The notes beneath the pieces are model-generated. The model saw nothing but the letters and a program-made list of their open reading frames with translations, searched no databases and was not told where the DNA came from. A stretch of 16,527 nucleotides of DNA, from positions 1 through 16,527 of the forward strand of contig JAHEKO010000032.1 of the NCBI GenBank assembly GCA_024638355.1. The letters run 5' to 3'. The number at the start of each line of letters is the position of its first letter. Position 1 is the stretch's first letter. Positions 7,117 through 13,394 of the stretch are shown here, piece by piece. Source of the stretch: Acidobacteriota bacterium (lineage in GTDB: Bacteria; Acidobacteriota; Thermoanaerobaculia; Multivoradales; JAHEKO01). A program made the translations under genes and the position numbers.

Positions 7117-7562
7117 CTCTCGACCCTCCGGTAGCGATCCTTCTTGTAGTTCTGGAGCCGGTCGAGAAGGACCGACAGCAAGAGCAGCAGGGCGCCGCCG
7201 AAGAGGCCGAAGACCAGCAGCAGCTCGTGCATCGGCATGCCGCCCGCTTCGGCCGCCACCTCGCGCAGCAGGGTGACGGCCAGGCCGCCCAGCCAGGCGA
7301 GGAGCAGAGCCCAGCCGGCGGTCCGCAGCACGCGGCTGAGCGCCGAGCGTGGCCGCTCGTCCCATTGGCCGTCGTCGGGAACCGAAAAGGGTGTCGTCAT
7401 GGTGGCCTCCCTGATCTCCCTCAACTCGTCATAGAGCCGCCGGCACGGCGCGCACCCCTCGAGGTGAAGCCGCACCGGCTGACTCTCTTCCTGGGTCAGC
7501 TCGCCGTCGAGGTAGGCGGAGAGCAGAGCCTCGTCGAACGGCGTCGAGCACCTGTCAACCAT
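7113..7562 (-). CDS. Anti-sigma factor with zinc-finger (ZAS / zf-HC2) domain, two membrane helices
   Basis: 149 residues. The N-terminal cytoplasmic domain (about 8-50) has LSAYLDGELTQEES and the signature HLEGCAPC (H33, C37, C40), the HxxxCxxC zinc site of ECF anti-sigma factors. A 30-residue linker follows. Then come two hydrophobic helices (about 81-99 and 114-133) joined by only about 14 residues, and a strongly basic C-terminal tail (KKDRYRRVER). The positive tail implies N-in/C-in topology, so there is almost no periplasmic sensing domain. It should hold the sigma factor encoded immediately upstream inactive at the membrane. Its ATG overlaps the sigma stop by eight bases and its own stop overlaps the YbjQ start. 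Partner and role are firm; the signal is unknown. Confidence 0.92.
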   Translation of the reverse strand: MVDRCSTPFDEALLSAYLDGELTQEESQPVRLHLEGCAPCRRLYDELREIREATMTTPFSVPDDGQWDERPRSALSRVLRTAGWALLLAWLGGLAVTLLREVAAEAGGMPMHELLLVFGLFGGALLLLLSVLLDRLQNYKKDRYRRVER

Positions 7563-8142
7563 TCGCGCCTCCCGGCAGCTCCTCGATCGCCGCCCGCAGC
7601 GCCCTGCGCGCGCCGTGGAGACGCGACATCACCGTGCCCTTGGGAATGCCGAGCACGGTCGCGATCTCGGCGTACGCCAGATCCTGGTAGTCGCGCAGCA
7701 CGAGGATCTCGCGCTGCTTCTCGGTCAGGCGGTGCATCGCCGCCCAGATCCTCGCCTGAAGCTCGCGCTTCTGCGCCCGCAGATCGGGACCGGCGTCGGC
7801 CGGCGCGGCGAGCTCGAGCGGGTGAACGGGGTCGTCGATCGAGTCGGCCCGGCGGACGCGTTGCCGGCGGAGGTGGTCGAAGGCGCGGTTGCGGACGATG
7901 CGGAAGAGCCACGGCTGAACCGGACGGCTCGATTCGAAGCGCCCGAGGGTGGAGAAGAACTTGAGCATGGCGTCCTGAGCGACGTCCAGCGCGTCCTCGC
8001 GATTGCCCAGGAGCTGATAGGCGAAGAGAAACGCCGGCCTACGGTAGCGGCGAGCGAGCGCCTCGCGCGCGGCGCGCCGGCCGCGCTGGGCGTCCAGCAC
8101 CAGACTGCCGTCGGGGACCGGATTTGTGGCTTCCGCGGTCAT
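7555..8142 (-). CDS. ECF-family RNA polymerase sigma factor (sigma-70 group 4)
   Basis: 195 residues from the chosen ATG. Region 2 runs about 25-95 (LLGNREDALDVAQDAMLKFF, then PWLFRIVRNRAFDHLRR), followed by an acidic/proline linker. Region 4 runs about 135-188, with LTEKQREILVLRDYQDLAY and the helix-turn-helix IATVLGIPKGTVMSRLHGAR. There is no region 1 or 3, typical of ECF factors. An in-frame ATG 27 codons upstream exists but would overlap the divergent gene and add a non-family leader. The chosen ATG has a weak GGGAAG site. It heads a run of six closely spaced minus-strand genes, the next being its probable anti-sigma factor. ECF factors commonly activate their own promoter; I could not recognise a confident self-promoter. 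Confidence 0.95.
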   Translation of the reverse strand: MTAEATNPVPDGSLVLDAQRGRRAAREALARRYRRPAFLFAYQLLGNREDALDVAQDAMLKFFSTLGRFESSRPVQPWLFRIVRNRAFDHLRRQRVRRADSIDDPVHPLELAAPADAGPDLRAQKRELQARIWAAMHRLTEKQREILVLRDYQDLAYAEIATVLGIPKGTVMSRLHGARRALRAAIEELPGGANG

Positions 8143-8212
8143 GGCGATCGAGCTTCCCACGTTGGAGCATACGCTTCGGGGGCGACTCGTATTCGCTCGG
8201 GAGCGTGCGAGA
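8143..8212. promoter_or_regulatory. Divergent intergenic region, sigma factor / exported protein genes
   Basis: Seventy bases between the divergent starts. On the minus strand TATGCT (8166-8171) is a fair -10 about 23 bases before the sigma-factor ATG. The hexamer 17 bases further upstream reads GAATAC, not a standard housekeeping -35 and only loosely ECF-like. On the plus strand GGGAG (8199-8203) is the ribosome site of the exported protein gene. Promoter assignment is tentative. Confidence 0.3.
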
Positions 8213-9355
8213 ATGGCGCTCATGCGAACGCGTGCCGCGATCTTGCTGACCGCAGCCGTGCCGGCCCTGTGGGCGGTGGCCGGCGCGCCGAGCCTCGCCG
8301 CGGAGCCGGCCCGGGTCTGGGCCGACTACCGGGTCGGGCAGTACATCTCCAGCCGCCTTCCGATGCCGAAAGACATCCTCGATCTGGACAACAACGGCGA
8401 GATCCTGCTGGCCTGCCGCCAGGGCTGTACCCCGGAAAGCCTCGAGGCGTCGGGCGTCCGCGCGCTCGCCAGCCAGCTCGAGCTCCTCGTCGCCTGGTCG
8501 CTTCTGACCCGGGCGGACGGGCAGCTCTCGACGGCGATTCCGATCCTCGACGGTGCCGAAGCCGACCTCCTTTCAGAGCGCACCGGCGCGCTCGCCGCCG
8601 CGCTGGCCGAGGAGACCGCTCCGCAGGTCGCCGAGCTGGTCGAAACGCTCGCCGCCGACGGCCTGGCCGGCCACGCCTATGCGCTCGTCTTCTCGCGGGT
8701 GCTCGACGGCGGGGTCTGGGACTTCCTCGGCGAGCTGTCGCTCCTTCCCCCTCGCGGCCGCTCGAGCCGCGGGGCTCCGTGGAGCGGCGAGGTCTGGGCC
8801 TACGTCTCGGCGGGCGAGCGCGAGCCTCGGACCAGCTCGCTCCTGCGCCGCGCGGCGACGGTGAAGATCAGCTGGGTCGAGGAGCTGCGGCCACTGGTCG
8901 TGCCCCTCCTCAGCGGTCCGCTCAGCCTCCAGACCCTGTTCGGCGAGTTCCTGGAGCGGGGCCGGAGCGTCGATCCCGAGCTCAGGTCCAAGCTGGTCGA
9001 GTACGGCATCGTCGGGCCCGGCAACGAGATGCTGATCCCCGTGCTCGGGCCGGAGCGGGACGACCCTGTGAGCCTCCTGTGCGAGGGGCTCGTGACCCGG
9101 GTGGCCGAGACCGTGGCGGCCGAGCTCGATCTCGAGGCGCTGGCGGCGGACCTGGGGTTGGCGAGCGAGCCGCAGGCCATGGTGATCGCCTACCACGAGC
9201 TGATGTGGAGCCTGATGGACAGGTACGTCGAGTCGGGCGCGATCGAGCTGCCCCGGGCGATCGCCGAGCCGGCGTCGGCGCGGCCGGGCGATGTCGGCGC
9301 GCTGGTGGTGATGATCCGCGGCGCCGATGAAAGCTCCGGGGAAGACGAAGAGTGA
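8213..9355 (+). CDS. Exported protein of unknown function
   Basis: 380 residues, family not recognised. It starts with a signal peptide: MALMRTR, a hydrophobic stretch to about residue 27, and likely cleavage after SLAA. Residues about 55-110 (ILDLDNNGEILLACRQGCTP, a helix-rich ASQLELLVAWSLLTRADG, then LSTAIPIL) recall the helix-helix-wing rhythm of winged-helix regulators. That would be odd in an exported protein and is only a shape impression. The rest is mixed helical, acidic near the C-terminus ([10 protein letters not shown]), with two cysteines (C69 and C73) in the CRQGC segment. I preferred ATG 8213 over ATG 8222 because GGGAG lies nine bases before it; both keep the signal peptide. 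Its stop overlaps the next gene's GTG (GTGA), so it is coupled with an FAD oxidoreductase. Secreted partner or envelope sensor are both possible. Confidence 0.75.
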   Translation: MALMRTRAAILLTAAVPALWAVAGAPSLAAEPARVWADYRVGQYISSRLPMPKDILDLDNNGEILLACRQGCTPESLEASGVRALASQLELLVAWSLLTRADGQLSTAIPILDGAEADLLSERTGALAAALAEETAPQVAELVETLAADGLAGHAYALVFSRVLDGGVWDFLGELSLLPPRGRSSRGAPWSGEVWAYVSAGEREPRTSSLLRRAATVKISWVEELRPLVVPLLSGPLSLQTLFGEFLERGRSVDPELRSKLVEYGIVGPGNEMLIPVLGPERDDPVSLLCEGLVTRVAETVAAELDLEALAADLGLASEPQAMVIAYHELMWSLMDRYVESGAIELPRAIAEPASARPGDVGALVVMIRGADESSGEDEE

Positions 9356-10638
9356 GCCGGGTCGCCATTCTCGGGGCGGGAATGGCCGGGCTGGGCGCCG
9401 CTTACCGCGCGCGCGAGCTCGGTATCGCGGCGGTGGTGTACGAGAAGCTCGACCGCCCGGGCGGTCATACGCGCTCGTTCGCCGTCGATTCGGGCTTCGT
9501 CTTCGACGACGGGCCGCACATCTCCTTCACCCGCAACGAACGGATCCAGAAGCTCTTCGCCGAGGCGGTGAACGGGGAGTACGAGGTGCTCCAAGCGAGC
9601 GTCAACAATCACTGGCGGGGCCACTGGATCAAGCATCCCGCCCAGTGCAATCTACACGGGCTGCCGGCCGACCTGGTGGCCGCCGTGCTGCGCGACTTCG
9701 TCCACGCCCAGGGCCGCGAGACCGAAGGGATTCGCGACTATGAGACGTGGCTGCGAGCCGCCTACGGCGACACCTTCGCCGAGACCTTTCCCATGGAGTA
9801 CGGCGCCAAGTACCACACCCTGCCGGCCGCCGGGATGGGCACCGATTGGCTCGGCCCGCGCCTCTACCGGCCGGAGCTCGAGGAGGTTCTCGACGGAGCG
9901 CTCTCACCGGCGACGCCCGACGTCCACTACGTGAGCCACTTCCGCTATCCGACGCGAGGCGGTTTCGAGTCGTACCTGCGGCCCTTCGTCGATCAGGCGA
10001 AGCTGGAGCTCGGCAGAGAGGTCGTCGCGATCGACCCGCAGGCGAAGCGGATCGTGTTCGCAGGTGGCGACGAGGTGGGGTACGAGCGGCTGGTGTCGTC
10101 GATTCCGCTCCCCGAGCTGATCCCCAGGATCGCCGGCACGCCGGACGACGTCGCCGCCGCGGCCGCGCGCCTCGCCTGCACCACCTGCGTGCTGGTGAAC
10201 CTCGGAGTCGACCGCGCAGACCTCTCCGAGCACCACTGGACCTACTTCTACGACCGCGACTTCACCGTCACGCGCGCCAGCTTTCCGCACATGTTCTCGC
10301 CGCACAATGCGCCCGAGGGAATGGGCTCGATCCAGGCCGAGGTCTACTTCTCGGCCCGGTACCGGCCGCTCGACCAGCGGCCCGAGGAGTTGATCGAGCC
10401 GGTGATCGGCGACTTCCGGCGCTCGGGCATCCTCCGCGAGACCGACCGCGTGGTCTTCCGCGAGGCGCGCGTGGTGCCCTTCGCCAACGTGATCTTCGAC
10501 CACGACCGGGCCCCGGCGCTCGACGTCGTCCACGGCTACCTCGACGACGTGGGCATCAACTACGCCGGCCGCTACGGCCTCTGGGGCTACCAGTGGACCG
10601 ACGAGTCGTTCGTCAGCGGCGAAGAGGCGATCGGCTAG
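9352..10638 (+). CDS. FAD-dependent oxidoreductase, amine oxidase / protoporphyrinogen-oxidase-like fold
   Basis: 428 residues, cytoplasmic by appearance (no signal peptide). The N-terminus is a dinucleotide-binding fold: [19 protein letters not shown] (GxGxxG at 8-13), then [16 protein letters not shown] and the DDGPHISF loop typical of the flavin amine oxidase superfamily. [15 protein letters not shown] is a stretch also seen in UDP-galactopyranose-mutase-like members. The C-terminus, [20 protein letters not shown], is the usual FAD-contacting end of the superfamily (GRY/AGRxG then W-x-x-D). The substrate cannot be named; phytoene-desaturase, protoporphyrinogen-oxidase and sugar-mutase types share the fold. 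GTG start overlapping the exported protein's stop by four bases. Its stop shares a CTAG with the convergent cobalamin adenosyltransferase gene. Confidence 0.87.
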   Translation: MSRVAILGAGMAGLGAAYRARELGIAAVVYEKLDRPGGHTRSFAVDSGFVFDDGPHISFTRNERIQKLFAEAVNGEYEVLQASVNNHWRGHWIKHPAQCNLHGLPADLVAAVLRDFVHAQGRETEGIRDYETWLRAAYGDTFAETFPMEYGAKYHTLPAAGMGTDWLGPRLYRPELEEVLDGALSPATPDVHYVSHFRYPTRGGFESYLRPFVDQAKLELGREVVAIDPQAKRIVFAGGDEVGYERLVSSIPLPELIPRIAGTPDDVAAAAARLACTTCVLVNLGVDRADLSEHHWTYFYDRDFTVTRASFPHMFSPHNAPEGMGSIQAEVYFSARYRPLDQRPEELIEPVIGDFRRSGILRETDRVVFREARVVPFANVIFDHDRAPALDVVHGYLDDVGINYAGRYGLWGYQWTDESFVSGEEAIG

Positions 10639-11198
10639 GCCCGCGAGTCCCAGAGGACGTCGGGGATCCCGCGCCGGGCGTTCTCGAAGCGCGCCATGAC
10701 GAACAGGAGATCCGACAGGCGGTTGAGGTAGGGGATCACCTGCTCGCCGATCTCCTCCTCGTCGCCGAGGGCCACGCACCGGCGCTCCGCCCGGCGGCAG
10801 ACGGTGCGGGCGACGTGCAGCGCCGCGGCGCCGGCGGCGCCGCCGGGCAGGATGAAGTTCTCGAGCGGCGGCAGGCGCTCGGCCAGCCGGTCGATCGACG
10901 CTTCGAGCCCGAGCACGTGCTCTTTCGCGATCCGCGGCACCGGGATCTTCGCCTTGTCCTCCTCGAGAATGCACAGGTCGGAGCCGAGGTGGAAGAGCTC
11001 GTTCTGGATCGGGCCGAGCGCCTCGGCGAGAAGCTCGTCGAGGCCGGTGGCGAGGGCCGCGCCGATCGCCGAGTTGAGCTCGTCGACGGTGCCGTAGGTC
11101 TCGATGCGGAGCGAGTCCTTGGCCACCCGCTGACCGCCTCCGAGGCCGGTGTTGCCGCGGTCGCCGGTCCGGGTGTACACCTTGGTGATGCGAGGCAT
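10635..11198 (-). CDS. pduO: ATP:cob(I)alamin adenosyltransferase, PduO type
   Basis: 187 residues. It makes adenosylcobalamin from ATP and cob(I)alamin in the cytoplasm for B12 enzymes such as methylmalonyl-CoA mutase. The ATP-binding N-terminus is intact ([20 protein letters not shown], then [14 protein letters not shown]). Mid-protein has [10 protein letters not shown], and the C-terminal half has VCRRAERR and [16 protein letters not shown], the family signatures with the conserved Arg, Asn and Asp residues. The length is that of the bacterial single-domain form (human MMAB homologue). The ATG has no visible ribosome site. An 11-base palindrome lies five bases upstream of the start. No B12 enzyme or cobalamin riboswitch is in the window, so it looks isolated in this context. 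Confidence 0.96.
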   Translation of the reverse strand: MPRITKVYTRTGDRGNTGLGGGQRVAKDSLRIETYGTVDELNSAIGAALATGLDELLAEALGPIQNELFHLGSDLCILEEDKAKIPVPRIAKEHVLGLEASIDRLAERLPPLENFILPGGAAGAAALHVARTVCRRAERRCVALGDEEEIGEQVIPYLNRLSDLLFVMARFENARRGIPDVLWDSRA

Positions 11199-11202
11199 AA
11201 GT

Positions 11203-11213
11203 CGCTGTCAGCG
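11203..11213. promoter_or_regulatory. Palindrome upstream of pduO (possible operator)
   Basis: CGCTG-T-CAGCG is a perfect inverted repeat with a one-base centre, five bases before the pduO start and inside the divergent region with the small membrane protein gene. The position would suit a repressor site or a 5' leader element. Only one copy is visible, so no regulator can be proposed. Confidence 0.25.
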
Positions 11214-11225
11214 GGATCCGGACGG

Positions 11226-11247
11226 GGCGCCTTGAAACATCGGCGCC
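11226..11247. repeat. GGCGCC inverted repeat in divergent intergenic region
   Basis: Two copies of GGCGCC (11226-11231 and 11242-11247) flank a ten-base spacer and could pair as a hairpin. Alternatively an outer 7-base pair, ACGGGGC (11222-11228) with GCCCCGT (11248-11254), can form, giving two mutually exclusive foldings. TTGAAA (11232-11237) in the spacer resembles a -35 but has no good -10 after it. Confidence 0.3.
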
Positions 11248-11268
11248 GCCCCGTGCGTAGGTGATCTC

Positions 11269-11274
11269 AGGAGG
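11269..11274 (+). promoter_or_regulatory. Perfect Shine-Dalgarno site for the small membrane protein
   Basis: AGGAGG lies eight bases before GTG at 11283. It is the best ribosome site in the window and decides the GTG over the in-frame ATG at 11295, which would be 20 bases away. Confidence 0.85.
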
Positions 11275-11282
11275 AACCGCCC

Positions 11283-11555
11283 GTGTTGGAGTTCATGACG
11301 ATCGCTTCGATGCTCTTCTTCGGCCTGGTCATTTTGACACTCTTTGCCGTCGTCGGCTTCGTGCTGAAGCTGGTCTTCAAGGTGGTGCTCCTGCCGCTCA
11401 CCCTGGTGTTCTGGCTTGTCAAGGGCGTGCTGCTCCTGGTGGGGCTGGTGCTCGCCCTTGTATTCGCGCCGATCGCTCTGGTGGTTGTGCTGGTGGCGCT
11501 ACCGTTTCTGCTCCTCGCCGGCCTCTTCGGCGTCGGCTGGGCGGTTTTCGCCTAG
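11283..11555 (+). CDS. Small, extremely hydrophobic membrane protein of unknown function
   Basis: 90 residues, with only four charged residues (E3, K29, K33, K47). Everything else is Leu/Val/Phe/Ala-rich, forming three or four potential membrane helices broken by PLT (38-40), AP (62-63) and LP (73-74). The lysines K29 and K33 suggest one cytoplasmic loop. The gene is believable because of the perfect AGGAGG, the biased composition and its neat fit between a divergent and a convergent gene. I do not recognise a family. Composition alone gives weak homology signals, so similarity to other hydrophobic proteins should not be over-read. It stands alone on its strand, convergent with pilB, with its stop inside a hairpin. 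Confidence 0.75.
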   Translation: MLEFMTIASMLFFGLVILTLFAVVGFVLKLVFKVVLLPLTLVFWLVKGVLLLVGLVLALVFAPIALVVVLVALPFLLLAGLFGVGWAVFA

Positions 11556-11575
11556 CCTGGCGAAGCCGCGCTAGG
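11551..11575. terminator. Bidirectional hairpin between small membrane gene and pilB
   Basis: CCTAGC (11551-11556) pairs perfectly with GCTAGG (11570-11575). Inside, TGGC and GCCG form a further stem (one G-T wobble) closed by a GAA loop, with one C/C mismatch between the stems. The TAG stop of the plus-strand gene lies in the left arm and the TAG stop of pilB in the right arm. No U-tract follows in either direction, so efficiency is uncertain. Confidence 0.5.
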
Positions 11576-13283
11576 TGACGGTCTCGCGCACGACCTCTTC
11601 GAGCGAGGTCACGCCCTCGCGGATCTTCTGCAGTCCGCTCAGGCGCAGGCTGGTCATGCCGTTCTGGATGGCCATCTGGCGCAGCTCGTAGGCGCTGGCG
11701 CCGGAGAGGATGAGCTCGCGGATCTCGTCGTCGACCGCCATCACCTCGAACAGACCGACGCGGCCCTTGTAGCCGGTGCCGCTGCAGGTGTCGCAGCCGC
11801 GGCCACGGAAGGGCTGGATGTCCGACAGCTCGTCCTGGGAGAAGCCGACGTTGGTGAGTGCCTGGTCGGGAACCTTGTACGGCTCCTTGCACTGGTTGCA
11901 GATGCGGCGAACCAGACGCTGGGCGACCACGAGGTGGACCGAGCTCGCCACCAGGAAGGGCTCGATACCCATGTTCATGAGGCGGTTGATCGATGACGGG
12001 GCGTCGTTCGTGTGCAGGGTGGAGAAGACCAGGTGGCCGGTCATCGCGGCCTTGATCGCCACCTCCGCGGTCTCGAAGTCGCGAATCTCACCGACCAGCA
12101 CGATGTTCGGGTCCTGGCGCAGGAACGAGCGGAGCGAGGTGGCGAAGTTGAGGCCGATCTGCTCCTTCATCTGCACCTGGTTGATGCCCGGCAGGTTGAA
12201 CTCGACCGGATCCTCGGCGGTCATGATGTTGGTCTCGGGCGAGTTGACCCGCGAGATGGCCGAGTAGAGGGTGTTGGTCTTGCCCGAGCCGGTCGGGCCG
12301 GTCACCAGCACCATGCCGTAGGGACGAAAGATCGCCTGCTCGAACACCCGCAGCGAGTCGGCCTCGAACCCGAGCCTCTGCATGTCGAGCATCAGGTTGT
12401 CCTTGTCGAGCAGCCGGAGGACGATCTTCTCGCCGAAGATGGTCGGCAGCACCGAGACGCGGAAGTCGATGTCGCGCACCTTGCCGCTGAGCTTGGTCTT
12501 GATCTTGATCCGGCCGTCCTGGGGCAGCCGCTTCTCGGCGATGTCGAGCCGGGCCATGATCTTTACCCGGCTGGTGATCGCCTCCTTCAGCTTGATCGGC
12601 GGCCGCATCATTTCGTAGAGGATGCCGTCGATCCGGTAGCGGATCCGATACTCCTTCTCGTACGGCTCGATGTGGATGTCCGAAGCGCCTTTCTTGATGG
12701 CGTCGGTCAGGAAGATATTCACCAGCCGGACGACCGGCGCCTCCTCCGACTGTGCCTCGAGGGCGGCGAGGTCCAGCTCCTCGTCTTCGTCGAGCACCTC
12801 GAGGTCGGCGTCTTCGCCCTCCGTCAGGTCCTCCATGACCTTCTTGAGCTCGATCGAGTGGGTGCTGCCGTAGTACTTGTCGATCGCCTCGGTCAGGGCG
12901 ACCTCCGAGGCCACGACCGGCTCGACGTTGTAGCCGGTCATGAACTTGATGTCGTCCATCGCGAAGACGTTCGTCGGATCGGTCATCGCGATGGTGAGCT
13001 TCGCTCCCGCCTTCGACACCGGCAGGATCGTGTACTTCCGGCAGACGTCGGGCGGGATGATCTTGATGATCGTCTCGTCGACGTCGACGTCGGCGAGGGC
13101 GATCGCCGGCACGCCGTAGCGCTGCGAGAGGAACTCGACGAGCTCGTCGTCTTCGAGCATGCCCAGCTTGATGAACTGGGTGCCGAGACGGCCTCCGTCG
13201 CGCTTCTGCGCGGCCAGAGCCTCGTCCAGCTGCTGCTGAGTGATCCTTTCCGCCTTGACTAGCTGCTCGCCGATACGACTCAC
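11571..13283 (-). CDS. pilB: Type IV pilus assembly ATPase PilB (GspE/PulE family)
   Basis: 570-residue hexameric motor that powers pilin polymerisation at the inner membrane. Order of domains: N-terminal MshEN/GspII_E module (about 1-140: ERITQQQLDEAL, GVPAIALADVDVDE); an acidic linker (151-180); N2 domain with ASDIHIEPYEKEYRIRYRID; catalytic domain with Walker A GPTGSGKT (329-336), acidic box IVLVGEIRDFETAEVA, and His box GHLVFSTLHTNDAP. The C-terminal zinc tetracysteine is CNQC (462/465) plus CDTC (497/500). All key residues are present and the length is typical, so it should be active. The GTG at 13281-13283 follows GAGGGG. PilB is preferred over general secretion GspE because of the domain layout, though no pilT or pilC is visible. 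It lies about 110 bases downstream of a glycosyltransferase gene on the same strand. Confidence 0.95.
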   Translation of the reverse strand: MSRIGEQLVKAERITQQQLDEALAAQKRDGGRLGTQFIKLGMLEDDELVEFLSQRYGVPAIALADVDVDETIIKIIPPDVCRKYTILPVSKAGAKLTIAMTDPTNVFAMDDIKFMTGYNVEPVVASEVALTEAIDKYYGSTHSIELKKVMEDLTEGEDADLEVLDEDEELDLAALEAQSEEAPVVRLVNIFLTDAIKKGASDIHIEPYEKEYRIRYRIDGILYEMMRPPIKLKEAITSRVKIMARLDIAEKRLPQDGRIKIKTKLSGKVRDIDFRVSVLPTIFGEKIVLRLLDKDNLMLDMQRLGFEADSLRVFEQAIFRPYGMVLVTGPTGSGKTNTLYSAISRVNSPETNIMTAEDPVEFNLPGINQVQMKEQIGLNFATSLRSFLRQDPNIVLVGEIRDFETAEVAIKAAMTGHLVFSTLHTNDAPSSINRLMNMGIEPFLVASSVHLVVAQRLVRRICNQCKEPYKVPDQALTNVGFSQDELSDIQPFRGRGCDTCSGTGYKGRVGLFEVMAVDDEIRELILSGASAYELRQMAIQNGMTSLRLSGLQKIREGVTSLEEVVRETVT

Positions 13284-13394
13284 GGCACCCCCTCGTAGGT
13301 AAAGACGCCAGCGCGGGCCGTCATCTCCCCGGACGTGGAAGAACCCGCAGTGCTCAACCCTAGCGGCGGGCCGGAAATATGGCTGTGGAGTGGA
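13284..13394. other. Intergenic gap upstream of pilB
   Basis: This is the longest gap in the window (111 bases), between the family 9 glycosyltransferase stop and the pilB start. It contains the GAGGGG ribosome site close to pilB. I found no convincing -10/-35 pair, terminator or small gene. A separate pilB promoter here is possible but not shown. Confidence 0.4.

Noticed and set aside
7117..7365. N-terminal extension of the YbjQ-family protein
   Set aside because: The family starts at MIVTT; the extension is antisense-like Arg/Gly sequence inside the anti-sigma gene, while the ATGA overlap with GGAGGG gives a good start.
8143..8212. Autoregulatory ECF promoter in the divergent region
   Set aside because: No GGAAC-type -35 with a CGTC-like -10 at suitable spacing could be found on the minus strand; only a housekeeping-like TATGCT box was seen, so no specific claim is made.
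7615..9330. 571-codon plus-strand open frame across the sigma gene and the exported protein gene
   Set aside because: It crosses a real minus-strand sigma factor and then runs out of frame through the exported protein gene. The sequence is Arg/Gly/Ala/Pro low complexity.
10635..11254. Cobalamin riboswitch upstream of the adenosyltransferase gene
   Set aside because: The space upstream is under 90 bases and shows no B12-box-like conserved core; only short palindromes are present.
12012..13262. Long open frame (about 416 codons) on the plus strand opposite pilB
   Set aside because: It lies wholly antisense to a fully conserved pilB, and its translation is rich in Asp/Arg/His/Val/Leu repeats typical of the mirror frame of a high-GC gene. 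No domain is recognisable.
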